Program-made: the position numbers and the translations under genes
Assembly: GCA_045576635.1 (NCBI GenBank)
Contig: JAZNGT010000037.1
Location: 1-58,381, forward strand
Source: Congzhengia sp045576635
Lineage (GTDB): Bacteria > Bacillota > Clostridia > UBA1381 > UBA9506
Length of the DNA: 58,381 nt
Direction of reading: 5' to 3'
Shown: positions 7,719 through 16,600 of the stretch, in pieces
Layout of the letters: each line of letters begins with the position of its first letter
Numbering within the stretch: position 1 is the first letter of the stretch
Notes under the pieces: model-generated
The model's database searches: none
What the model was told of the DNA's origin: nothing
Seen by the model: only the letters and a program-made list of their open reading frames with translations

Positions 7719-8669
7719 ATGAACGACGAAAAAAGAAAAGTTGTTCTCATTGGAACGGGATTCGTGGGTATGAGTTTTGCATACGCACTTTTAAATCAGA
7801 ACATTGTAAATGAACTTGCTTTGATTGACATAAACAAAGAAAAAGCACACGGTGAAGCAATGGACTTAAACCATGGTCTTGCTTTTTCTTCAACAAATAT
7901 GCGTATTTATGCGGCAGATTATGATACGTGCCGTGATGCCGATATCGTGGTAATCTGTGCAGGTGTTTCGCAAAAACCGGGTGAAGACAGACCGGAACTT
8001 TTGCAGAGAAATACCGCAGTGTTTAAGTCGATAGTAGACCCCGTTGTTGCATCGGGCTTTTCGGGCATCTTTTTAATCGCAACCAATCCGGTTGATGTTA
8101 TGACGCACGTTGTTCACACTCTTTCCGGATTTGACCGAAACCGCGTAATTGGAACAGGTACGACGTTAGATACGGCACGGCTCAGATTTTTACTTGGCGA
8201 ATATTTTTCGATCGACCCCAAAAACGTGCATGCATACGTAATGGGCGAACACGGCGAAAGTGAATTTGTGCCCTGGTCGCAGGCAACCATTGGAACCGTA
8301 CCGGTAACAAAAATCGTAAATAAATACGGGGATCGGTTTAAAAATTCCGACATGGATGAAATCGGGCTCAAAGTAAAAAATGCCGCACAGGAAATTATTG
8401 CAGCAAAACAGTCGACCTATTATGGCATCGGTATGGCGCTTGTAAGAATTACAAAAGCAATTTTGGGAAACGAAAACAGCATTTTAACTGTCTCTTCTTA
8501 TTTAGACGGTGAGTACGGACAGAAAAATGTATACGCCGGCACGCCATGTGTTGTAGGGCGCGAAGGCATAAGAGGACACCTTTCCTTAGACCTTACCGAT
8601 GATGAACTTCAAAAAATGCAAACATCTTGCGATATTTTAAGACAGTATTATAAAGAAACAAATTTATAA
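7719..8669 (+). CDS. ldh: L-lactate dehydrogenase
   Basis: A 316-residue NAD-dependent enzyme reducing pyruvate to L-lactate. Seen: the Rossmann motif IGTGFVGMSFAYAL (11-24), the specificity loop AGVSQKPGEDR with Gln rather than the Arg of malate dehydrogenases, ATNPVDV, and the catalytic GEHGES with H178. RBS GGAGG is 8 bp before ATG. It regenerates NAD+ during fermentation; the preceding gene may bring in the NAD precursor niacin. A strong terminator follows. Confidence 0.96.
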   Translation: MNDEKRKVVLIGTGFVGMSFAYALLNQNIVNELALIDINKEKAHGEAMDLNHGLAFSSTNMRIYAADYDTCRDADIVVICAGVSQKPGEDRPELLQRNTAVFKSIVDPVVASGFSGIFLIATNPVDVMTHVVHTLSGFDRNRVIGTGTTLDTARLRFLLGEYFSIDPKNVHAYVMGEHGESEFVPWSQATIGTVPVTKIVNKYGDRFKNSDMDEIGLKVKNAAQEIIAAKQSTYYGIGMALVRITKAILGNENSILTVSSYLDGEYGQKNVYAGTPCVVGREGIRGHLSLDLTDDELQKMQTSCDILRQYYKETNL

Positions 8670-8705
8670 AAAAAAGACTGCGGAAAAATTCCGCAGTCTT
8701 TTTTT
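8669..8705. terminator. Bidirectional terminator between ldh and prs
   Basis: A 17-bp perfect stem (8669-8685 with 8689-8705, loop AAA) with A and T tracts on both sides. It serves ldh on the + strand and prs on the - strand. Confidence 0.9.
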
Positions 8706-8711
8706 ATGTAA

Positions 8712-9662
8712 TTAGAATAATTCACTTACAGAACCGTCATCATAAATTCTTCTGATTGCTTCTGCAAACAAAGGAGCAACAGAAAGTGTTTTGATTTTGT
8801 CGATCATTTTTTCGTCCGGAATCTGAATGGTATCTAATGTAAGGAGCTCTTTAATCGGGCTTTCTTGGATGCGTTCGATTGCAGGACCTGATAATACGCC
8901 GTGTGTACAGCAAGCGTACACTTCTTTTGCGCCACGGTCTGCAAGTGCTTTTGCGCCGTGTGTAATGGTACCTGCGGTATCAATCATATCGTCAACTAAA
9001 ATAACGCGTTTATCTTTAATATCACCAATGATGTTCATCACTTCTGCAACGTTGGGCTTCGGACGTCTTTTGTCGATAATAGCAATCGGCACATCAAGTT
9101 TGGATGCAAAGTTTCTTGCACGGGTTACGCTTCCCAAGTCCGGAGAAACAACGACCAAATCTTCGCGGTTCGGGAACTTTTCTAAATAGTACTGTGCCAA
9201 AAGCGTTCCGCCAACCATGTGGTCTACCGGAATGTTAAAAAATCCCTGAATCTGTGCAGCGTGCAAATCCATTGTAAGCACTCTGTCAGCGCCTGCTGCC
9301 GTAAGTAAGTCTGCAACAAGTTTTGCCGAAATCGGGTCTCTCGCTTTTGATTTTCTGTCCTGTCTTGCATAGCCGAAATACGGCATAACTGCTGTAATTC
9401 TGGACGCAGATGCACGTTTCATTGCATCAATCATAATTAAAAGTTCCATTAAATTGTTGTTAACCGGTTCTGATGTTGACTGAACGATAAATACATCCGA
9501 GCCACGAACCGTTTCGTAAATGTTAACGGAAATTTCACCGTCCGAGAACATAGTTACTTCTGCGTCACCAACTTTAAGTCCTAAATTGTCGGCAATCTTT
9601 TCAGCAAGTTTGGGACTTGCGTTGCAGGCAAAAATTTTAACATCCTTACCGTGATTAATCAT
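8712..9662 (-). CDS. prs: Ribose-phosphate pyrophosphokinase
   Basis: A 316-residue enzyme that makes PRPP from ribose 5-phosphate and ATP, used for purines, pyrimidines, NAD, His and Trp. Seen: the FSDGEISVNI block, the flexible-loop signature YFGYARQDRKSKAR, DLHAAQIQGFF, and the PRPP-binding motif VILVDDMIDTAGTI. RBS AAAGGAG is 10 bp before ATG. It is the last gene of the leftward group and stops just before a bidirectional terminator; it lies 29 bp after the helicase-loader gene, so it is probably co-transcribed with it. Confidence 0.97.
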   Translation of the reverse strand: MINHGKDVKIFACNASPKLAEKIADNLGLKVGDAEVTMFSDGEISVNIYETVRGSDVFIVQSTSEPVNNNLMELLIMIDAMKRASASRITAVMPYFGYARQDRKSKARDPISAKLVADLLTAAGADRVLTMDLHAAQIQGFFNIPVDHMVGGTLLAQYYLEKFPNREDLVVVSPDLGSVTRARNFASKLDVPIAIIDKRRPKPNVAEVMNIIGDIKDKRVILVDDMIDTAGTITHGAKALADRGAKEVYACCTHGVLSGPAIERIQESPIKELLTLDTIQIPDEKMIDKIKTLSVAPLFAEAIRRIYDDGSVSELF

Positions 9663-9691
9663 TTGTGATACGCTCCTTTTTTATATGTAAA

Positions 9692-10690
9692 TTATGATAA
9701 ATCATTGACTGATTTTTTCTGTCTGATATCTGCACCAACAAATTGAAATATCAGATAATTTCCGATGATGCGGGACACAACACGTTCTGAATACTTTGCT
9801 TCTAATTCTTCAAGCGAAAGATTTGTGTTAATAAGCGTTTTTTTGCCCGATATCAAACGGGAATTTAAAATATCAAAAAATGCGGCATTGGTGTACTGCG
9901 AGGAAAACTCGCTTCCCAAATCGTCTAAAATAAGCACGTCGCAGGAATAAAGTTTATCAATTTTAAACTTTAATCTATCGTAATCTTCTGTCTTTTTAAA
10001 TTTAAATTCTTCAAGCATAGAAAACGTCTGGTAAGCCGTTTCGTAAATGACAGAATAACCTTTTTTCAAAAGTTCTTTTGCAATACAGGTTGACAAAAAG
10101 GTTTTGCCAAGTCCCGGTGCACCCCAAAAGAGCAGACTTTCTTTCGTTTTTTCAATATTTCTGACATAACTGCGACACTTATCCAAAACGGCCTTCATGT
10201 GCTCTCTGGGAGATACGCCGTTTTTTTGCGCGACATCCGGATAAAGCGTTAAATCAAATGTTTTAAAGCTTTGGTCCTCAAACTGCGTCGAAAGATTGGA
10301 TTCTTCATACGCTTTTATAATCAGTTTTCTTTTATAACATTCGCATATTTTTGTTCCGACTGCGCCGGTATCCTGACACTTGTCGCAGGCAAAGCGTTCA
10401 GAAAGTTCATCTCTTTGATAGCCGTTTTCCATAAGCAGTGCATCGCGCTTTAAAAGAAGTTTTTTCTGCTCGTCGCGAAGTTTTTGTACCTTATCTTTCA
10501 CATTGCCTCCGGAAAGCGCAATTTCGTAAAGTTTAAGGCCTAGCATTTTAATTTCGCTATCAAGTGCATACGCTTCGGGAAGCGCCTGAAATACACGCTC
10601 ACGACGTTCTTTTAAGTCCTGTTCGTTTTGCCTTCTCTGGTTTTCATACTCTGCTTCAATCGCTCTGTAAAGTTCTACATCATATGCCAT
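9692..10690 (-). CDS. dnaC: DnaC/DnaI-like AAA+ helicase loader
   Basis: About 332 residues. The N-terminal half is helical and carries a Cys cluster (CDKCQDTGAVGTKICECYKR), the zinc-binding region of DnaI-type loaders. The C-terminal half is an AAA+ ATPase with Walker A GAPGLGKTFL and Walker B VLILDDLGSE. It should load the replicative helicase together with the DnaD-domain protein encoded just upstream. ATG 10690 is preferred because GGCGGTGG sits properly before it; an upstream in-frame start at 10717 is possible. It overlaps the preceding gene by 11 bp. Confidence 0.9.
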   Translation of the reverse strand: MAYDVELYRAIEAEYENQRRQNEQDLKERRERVFQALPEAYALDSEIKMLGLKLYEIALSGGNVKDKVQKLRDEQKKLLLKRDALLMENGYQRDELSERFACDKCQDTGAVGTKICECYKRKLIIKAYEESNLSTQFEDQSFKTFDLTLYPDVAQKNGVSPREHMKAVLDKCRSYVRNIEKTKESLLFWGAPGLGKTFLSTCIAKELLKKGYSVIYETAYQTFSMLEEFKFKKTEDYDRLKFKIDKLYSCDVLILDDLGSEFSSQYTNAAFFDILNSRLISGKKTLINTNLSLEELEAKYSERVVSRIIGNYLIFQFVGADIRQKKSVNDLS

Positions 10691-11663
10691 TTGAACCACC
10701 GCCTTTTCGTGTAACATTTAAAAAGGTCTTTCTCTCAATTTCTGCATAATCGTATCTTGACTGTTTCTTCGGTTTCGTTGTCCCGTAAGAGGCGGGTTTA
10801 CTCTTTACGCCGGTTAATCTCTCTGTATAACGGGATTCTAAAATTTTGTTCATATAACCGAACGCAACTTTACCGGTATTCTCTACCGTGATTTCATACG
10901 CATCCTTAATATCATTAAGTTCCATGGAAAGTTCATTTTGCCATTTGTTTATGTATTCAAGTTCCTTTGTGGTAAGTTTTCGCTCATTGGCACCGATAAT
11001 GCGCCTTACACTACCTGCAAAACTTAAAAGTGCCTCACGCTTTTTAATAAAACGGTTTGCCTTTGTTACCGTATCAATTCCGTATTGTGACCACTTTTGC
11101 GCCTCGCGTTCTAATTTTCGCATGGTGGTTTTTTCTTTCGACGCAAAATACTCTACCATAACGACAATTACTTCTGCCGGAAGACCGTAGTAGTCGTACA
11201 TAGAATACAAAAGTTCAATATCCGTAGAAGAAAGTGTCTTACCAAGGATTCCGCTCACGATTTTATACGTTTGCGCAAGTTTAGAATTTTCTTTCATCTG
11301 CTTTGCAATTTCACCATTTTGGTAATGTGGCTTAAAATACGTTTGCTTTTTGTTTTCTTTAATATCAAAACAAAATTCAATGTCAAACTCGGCATCTGCC
11401 ACTGTGGTAAAATTATGGACAGCAACCAAGCCTTCTGATGCGCAAAATAAAAATGCATTTACCACATCAATGATATTTAAATGCAGGCTGTCTGCTATAA
11501 ATCCGTTTGAAATATTTGTTTTTCCTTTATAATACTCGTTTAAGGCAAACATGTAAACAGCAAGATAAACCGTATTGCCTGTTTTAAGCAGCGCTCTAAC
11601 TGCTGCATCCGGCACCTTGATATACTGCTCACTGGGGCCCTCGGATATAGGATTTAAAATCAT
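10680..11663 (-). CDS. DnaD-domain primosomal protein
   Basis: A 327-residue protein with an N-terminal winged-helix region (about 1-120) and DnaD-type helical domains in the middle and C-terminal parts (for example LAQTYKIVSGILGKTLSST and ELEYINKWQNELSMELNDI, then the YMNKILES element of the DnaD signature). Such proteins remodel DNA and recruit the helicase loader in Firmicutes (DnaB/DnaD of Bacillus). It directly precedes and overlaps the loader gene, the same pairing as dnaB-dnaI in Bacillus. A basic tail (SRYDYAEIERKTFLNVTRKG) ends it. Confidence 0.88.
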   Translation of the reverse strand: MILNPISEGPSEQYIKVPDAAVRALLKTGNTVYLAVYMFALNEYYKGKTNISNGFIADSLHLNIIDVVNAFLFCASEGLVAVHNFTTVADAEFDIEFCFDIKENKKQTYFKPHYQNGEIAKQMKENSKLAQTYKIVSGILGKTLSSTDIELLYSMYDYYGLPAEVIVVMVEYFASKEKTTMRKLEREAQKWSQYGIDTVTKANRFIKKREALLSFAGSVRRIIGANERKLTTKELEYINKWQNELSMELNDIKDAYEITVENTGKVAFGYMNKILESRYTERLTGVKSKPASYGTTKPKKQSRYDYAEIERKTFLNVTRKGGGSNGI

Positions 11664-11733
11664 TTATCTCACCATCACACTAAAATTTCATGTATGGTGC
11701 AAAAATTTGCAGCGCAAAAATTCACACATAATC

Positions 11734-11762
11734 ATTGTACCACAAAAAATCGACTTTGTAAA
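11734..11762 (-). promoter_or_regulatory. Sigma-A promoter of the dnaD-dnaC-prs group
   Basis: On the - strand: TTTACA (11757-11762), 17 bp, TACAAT (11734-11739). It reads into the DnaD-domain gene through a leader of about 65 bases. Confidence 0.75.
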
Positions 11763-11797
11763 CAAAAGATAAACGGTTTTCGGCATTTTTTGATAGA

Positions 11798-11848
11798 AAA
11801 AAATGCAAAAGAAAATGCCACGTCAGCGACTCAGGCAGTAACGTGGCA
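11798..11848 (-). terminator. Terminator of rpsO
   Basis: On the - strand an 8-bp stem TGCCACGT/ACGTGGCA (11848-11841 and 11823-11816) with a 17-base loop is followed by a T-rich tract (TTTTCTTTTGCATTTTTTTC). The large loop is odd for an intrinsic terminator, but position and T-tract fit. Confidence 0.7.
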
Positions 11849-11866
11849 CCCAAAAGACATTTTAAA

Positions 11867-12130
11867 TTATTTACGAAGACCAAGCTTCTCGATAATTGCA
11901 CGGTATCTTTCAATGTCTACCTTTGTAAGATAGTTTAAAAGTCCGCGACGCTGACCAACCATTTTTAAAAGGCCGCGTCTGGAATGATGGTCCTTTTTGA
12001 ACACTTTAAGATGTTCGTTTAAGTGGTTGATTCTTTCGGTTAAAAGTGCAATCTGAACTTCGGGAGAACCTGTATCACCCTCGTGCAATTTGTACTTTTC
12101 GATAATTTCCTGTTTTACTTCTGGTCTCAT
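11867..12130 (-). CDS. rpsO: 30S ribosomal protein S15
   Basis: An 87-residue protein of standard S15 length with the signatures HEGDTGSPEVQIALLTERI, HLKVFKKDHHSRRGLLKMV and GQRRGLLNYL. S15 binds the central domain of 16S rRNA early in assembly of the small subunit. AAGGAGG precedes ATG. It forms a single-gene unit with its own promoter, a structured leader and a terminator. The usual partner pnp does not follow it. Confidence 0.98.
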   Translation of the reverse strand: MRPEVKQEIIEKYKLHEGDTGSPEVQIALLTERINHLNEHLKVFKKDHHSRRGLLKMVGQRRGLLNYLTKVDIERYRAIIEKLGLRK

Positions 12131-12218
12131 GAGAAATCCTCCTTAAAAAAATAATATGCCAAAAACCGAGAGAAAGGTCTAAAAGTCGAGGTGACACCAA
12201 GCCCCCAGTTTCGGTACA
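12131..12218 (-). promoter_or_regulatory. Structured 5' leader of rpsO, probable S15 autoregulatory element
   Basis: About 88 bases of untranslated leader on the - strand. ACCGA near the 5' end can pair with TCGGT about 45 bases later, enclosing a GGTGTCACC hairpin and a GGGGGC run; a T tract and the ribosome binding site follow. S15 represses its own translation through diverse leader structures in many bacteria. That this leader works this way is inference. Confidence 0.5.
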
Positions 12219-12224
12219 AAATGT

Positions 12225-12253
12225 ATTTTACCACAACGAAACGCGTTTGTAAA
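12225..12253 (-). promoter_or_regulatory. Sigma-A promoter of rpsO
   Basis: On the - strand: TTTACA (12248-12253), 17 bp, TAAAAT (12225-12230). Confidence 0.78.
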
Positions 12254-12288
12254 GCCTTTTTTTGATTTTTTTTAGAATTTTTATAGTA

Positions 12289-12456
12289 TTACCGATGTGC
12301 AGCATGACCTGCATCAATAATGATGGTTTTACCTGCACTTGGTAAAAATGCGCTTTCTGTAAAAACAAACTGGCATAACACACTTAAACTGCCGATACAA
12401 AAGGCAGCGATACAAAGACAAGTCAGAATCTTTCTTTTTTTTAGTACAAGAATCAT
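12289..12456 (-). pseudogene. cwlD: 5' remnant of a CwlD-type N-acetylmuramoyl-L-alanine amidase
   Basis: A 55-residue open frame with a good ribosome binding site (GGGGAG, 8 bases before ATG 12456). It starts MILVLKKRKILTCLCIAAFC, a basic signal anchor, then a short linker and AGKTIIIDAGHAAHR before TAA. T-I-I-I-D-A-G-H is the first strand and first zinc-ligand histidine of the Amidase_3 fold; CwlD makes the muramic delta-lactam of spore cortex. The rest (about 180 residues) is missing, and the rpsO promoter begins 36 bp after the stop. It looks like the 5' end of a deleted gene, or a short membrane peptide derived from it. Identification rests on the anchor and one motif. Confidence 0.6.
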
Positions 12457-12540
12457 TTTCTATTCTCCCCGCAAAAGCAAAATATGTATCCTTATTGTAT
12501 TCTTAGAAACATACGTTTATCACACGCATTTTAAGCACAA

Positions 12541-12568
12541 AAAAACCGGCGCTTTTGCGCCGGTTTTT
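12541..12568 (-). terminator. Terminator after prsA
   Basis: A 12-bp perfect stem (12541-12552 with 12557-12568, loop TTTT) with GC-rich core ACCGGCGC and flanking T tracts. It closes the long leftward transcription unit that starts before pyrH. Confidence 0.9.
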
Positions 12569-12573
12569 ACTAT

Positions 12574-13626
12574 TTATTTTACTTTGATACCTTTTAAGAT
12601 ATTTTCTTTTACAGAAACACCGAGACTTTCTTTTAAGCCATCAATATAAGCGTCAAATTTATCAGACATAACTGCGTTTTTAGATGCAGACTGAATCATT
12701 GTAGCATTGTCTCCGCTTGTGGGCAGTGCGTAACGCTTGATGATGTGCCAACCGTAGGAAGATTCAACAAGTTCAGGATTTACTTCGCCGGGGTTAACTT
12801 TAAAAGAACCTTCTGTAAATTCTTTTACCATCTGTCCGGAGCCGTCTACACTAACGCCGTTTTTATCTAAAATATAACCGTCGGGATTTTCTGCCATTCC
12901 CGGGTCTTCGCCGTATTCTTCAATCAGTTTTTCAAAGTTTGCGCCGCTTACTGCCTGATTTAACAAGTCTTCTGCTTTTTTCTTGGCATCTTTTGCATAT
13001 GCTTCTGCATCAGCCTCTTCTGATTCAGGTGTGTTCATAATGAGCACGTGTTTTACTGCTGCATATTCTTTATCTGCATATTCTTTTGCCGCAACATCAT
13101 CTGCTGCAACGGGAGAATTTTCCTGCGCTGCTACAAAGCGGTAGTAAGCGTTTGAAAGATAAAGTTTTTCCATCATATCTGCAATCTGGAACTTATCTGC
13201 ACCTGTAACCTTTTTGATTTCTTTCAGTTGTGCTTTTGTATCCGCGTCTTTTGCAGTAAGGAAAATATTTGCTTCTTTAAGTTCTGCATCACTTAATGTT
13301 ACGCCTGCCTCTTCTGCTTTGATAACAGAAATTTCGGTGCGGATGACTTCATCAAGTGCTCTTTCTTTTGCTACATCGGTTGCCTTTTTGCCGTCAATTT
13401 CAGATGCCCAGAATTCTTTTGCGTCTTCTGCGCCTGCTTCTGAAAGCATCTGGCTCTTTACGGTTTCTAGGTAATACTTATATTCTGCCTCTGTAATTTC
13501 GTTCTCGCCCACCGTTGCGATTGTGCGTGAAACGGAAAGGCCGTTAATGCTTGCAAGGAAATATGCCACAACACAAATAATTACGATTGCGATAACCCAT
13601 TTTAATACTGATTTGAATGTGTTCAA
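12574..13626 (-). CDS. prsA: PrsA-like peptidyl-prolyl cis-trans isomerase
   Basis: About 350 residues. An N-terminal membrane helix (residues about 10-30) anchors a SurA/PrsA-type chaperone: an N-terminal helical domain, then a parvulin domain at about 180-300 with VKHVLIM at its start, FEKLIEEYGEDPGMAENPDGYI in two halves, VNPGEVN and YGWHIIKR near its end, all typical of rotamases. It folds exported proteins outside the membrane. Unlike Bacillus PrsA it has no lipobox cysteine. A TTG start at 13626 or 13629 is chosen because AAGGAG lies at 13636-13640; an in-frame GTG at 13635 would overlap that site. Confidence 0.88.
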   Translation of the reverse strand: MNTFKSVLKWVIAIVIICVVAYFLASINGLSVSRTIATVGENEITEAEYKYYLETVKSQMLSEAGAEDAKEFWASEIDGKKATDVAKERALDEVIRTEISVIKAEEAGVTLSDAELKEANIFLTAKDADTKAQLKEIKKVTGADKFQIADMMEKLYLSNAYYRFVAAQENSPVAADDVAAKEYADKEYAAVKHVLIMNTPESEEADAEAYAKDAKKKAEDLLNQAVSGANFEKLIEEYGEDPGMAENPDGYILDKNGVSVDGSGQMVKEFTEGSFKVNPGEVNPELVESSYGWHIIKRYALPTSGDNATMIQSASKNAVMSDKFDAYIDGLKESLGVSVKENILKGIKVK

Positions 13627-13660
13627 CAAAAACACTCCTTTGTCTAATTGTGATAAAAAT

Positions 13661-13689
13661 ATTATACACTATTTCTCATTCGTATGCAA
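13661..13689 (-). promoter_or_regulatory. Internal promoter for prsA
   Basis: On the - strand: TTGCAT (13684-13689), 17 bp, TATAAT (13661-13666), lying over the last codons of mfd. It would allow prsA to be expressed apart from the upstream operon. Confidence 0.6.
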
Positions 13690-16600
13690 GAGTTTCTTAT
13701 ATGCTTGTAATAATTTTTTTACAGATAATAGAATGTCTTCCTGTTTTTTACTTTCAATTTTAAGCGCCATATAAGGTTTTGTTCCGGCAGAAACAAAAAA
13801 TTTCTTTCCGTACTCCGCGACAAGTCCCGCGATTGCAGGAAGTTCCATTTCTCCCTTAAAATAAAAAAGCACAGTTCCGGCTTTTACGGTAAGTTCTGAA
13901 ATCGATGTTTCTTTTGCTAAAACCTTAATTTCGGAAACAGTTAGAAGCGCACTTACGCTATCCGGCAAATCACCAAAACGGTCACAAATTTCACTTTCCA
14001 CTTCGAGTTTATCATATTCTGTCTCAATGGATGCAATCTTTTTATAAATATCCAGTCGCATCGTATGATTTTTGATATAAGACGGCGGAATGTACGCTTC
14101 TATATTCACATCAACAGTCGGTTGCCAAGCCTCTTCTTTTGGAACGCCCGTAAGTTCACTTACGCTTTCTGCCAAAAGTTCGCAGTACATATCATACCCT
14201 ACGGTATCCATATGCCCATGTTGCTCTGCGCCTAAAATATTGCCTGCTCCGCGGATTTCTAAATCACGCATTGCAATTTTAAAGCCCGCACCGAATTCTG
14301 TAAATTCTTTTATTGCGCGAAGCCTCTTTGTTGCAGTTTCTGTTAAGACTTTATCAGGACGGTATAAAAGATACGCAAACGCACGCCTGTTTCCGCGTCC
14401 TACTCTTCCCTTTAACTGATACAGCTGCGAAAGTCCCATTCTGTTTGCATCTTCAATAATGATGGTGTTGACATTTTGAATATCAAGTCCCGTCTCAATA
14501 ATGGTAGTACAAACCAAAATATCAATTTCGCCATTTAGCATTCCCATCATGATATCTTCGAGTGCTTCTTCCTCCATAGCGCCGTGCGCAACAGATATCA
14601 CTTTTTCAGGGAAGGTTTTCCTTAACTTTCTTGCAACAGATTCAATGTTTGAGATGCGGTTATGAATATAGTAAACCTGTCCCCCACGGGAAAGTTCTCT
14701 TTTGATTGCTTCATTGGTCACCGCATCGTTTTGCTCCATTACCACCGTGCGTACCGGAAACCGATTTTCAGGTGGTTCTGTTAAAACGCTCATATCTCTT
14801 ATGTTAATCATCGACATATGAAGCGTTCTCGGTATCGGTGTGGCAGAAAGGGTAAGCACATCGACATTGTGCTTCATCTCTTTGATGCGTTCTTTGTGTT
14901 TTACACCAAACCGTTGTTCTTCGTCTACAACCAAAAGTCCCAAATTTTTAAATTCAATATCCTGCGCCAAAAGCCTGTGTGTACCGATAACAATATCGAT
15001 TTCACCGGATTTTAGTTTTTTTGCAATTTCTGTCTGTTCTTTTTTCGTTTTGAATCTGGAAAGTTCCGCAATTTTTATGGGATATTTTTTCATACGCTCC
15101 GAAAACGTCTGCACGTGCTGCATAACCAAAACCGTGGTGGGTGCTAAAATCGCAACCTGTTTGGAATCCATAACAGCTTTAAACGCTGCTCTTAATGCAA
15201 CCTCGGTCTTTCCGTAGCCGACGTCACCACACAAAAGACGGTCCATCGGGCGCACACTTTCCATATCATGTTTTACTTCCTGAATGCTGCGAAGCTGATC
15301 ATCTGTTTCTTCGTACGGAAAATCATCCTCAAAGGATTTTTGCCATTCTGTATCGGGAGAAAATGCAAATCCCTCTGCATTTTGCCGTGCAGCATAGAGT
15401 GAAACGAGTTCCCTTGCGAGTTCTATGGTAGATTCTTTTACTTTGTTCTTTTGACGCGCAAAATCCGCTCCGCCCATTCTGTTTAAGCGGACAACGCCGT
15501 CTTTTCCGACATACTTTTGCAAAAGGTCAAGTTGCTCTGTCGGAATATAAAGATAATCGTCTCCGTTATATTTTACTTTTAAATAGTCGTGACGGTTTCC
15601 CTCAACCTCTAATGTGTCAAGCCCCATGTACTGCCCGATTCCGTGTGTGCGGTGTACAACGTAATCGCCGATGTTAAGTTCGTTAAAGTCGCGGATTCTG
15701 CTTGCGGAATCCGGCTTTTTCCGTTTGATACGGCGTTTGGGTGCACGACCGAAAATTTCTTCTTCTCCGAAAAATGCAATTTTTAACTCTTCATAATAAA
15801 AGCCTTTTTTCAGTCCGCCGGACACAAAATTGATTGTTTTGGGATTTATCTTTTTATCGCCAATTGTAACCGAAAATCCTGCGGCGGATAAATCATCATA
15901 GAATGCTTTTTGTCTTTCTTCTGCCACAGAAAACAATACGGCATATCCGTTTTTTTGCCATTCTCTTATTTCTTCATAAAACTTGTCGCGCTCTTTAGGT
16001 GTGTTTGGAACATCGCCTGATATAGCAGAAAATTCCTTTACCGGACGGTAATCACGTGCTTTTATGGGAAGTTCTGAAAGTCCGACAAACGGGTGCTTTA
16101 AAAGCGATTTTAAAACATCATAATAATTGTGGATATATTGCTCCTGAACCGTAAAATTCGCGTCCTTTTCCAAAAGCGCTTTTACAGTTTCTTCAATATC
16201 CCAGTTTAAACCTTCGGCGCGGTCGCTTATTTTTAAGGGCTCATCAAAAAACACAATCGCGTCATTCTGAAAATAGGAAAGCACGTTCGTGTTATGATTC
16301 TTTTCCGTAAACTGCTCACTTTTTGGTCCAATTTTTATGGTTTCTTCGTTTTCTACGGACACCTGCGTAAACACGTCAAAAGAGCGGATAGAGTCTACCT
16401 CATCGCCGAAAAATTCGATGCGGTACGGATTGTCTGCCATAGGCGGAAATACATCGACAATACCGCCACGCACAGAAAACTGACCCTTACCTTCGACCAT
16501 ATCTTCCCTTGTGTATCCGAGTGTTACAAATTTTTCTGTAATGGTATCAAGTGAAATGGTGTCTCCTACCGTAATCGTAATCGTATTTTCGCGGTACGTG

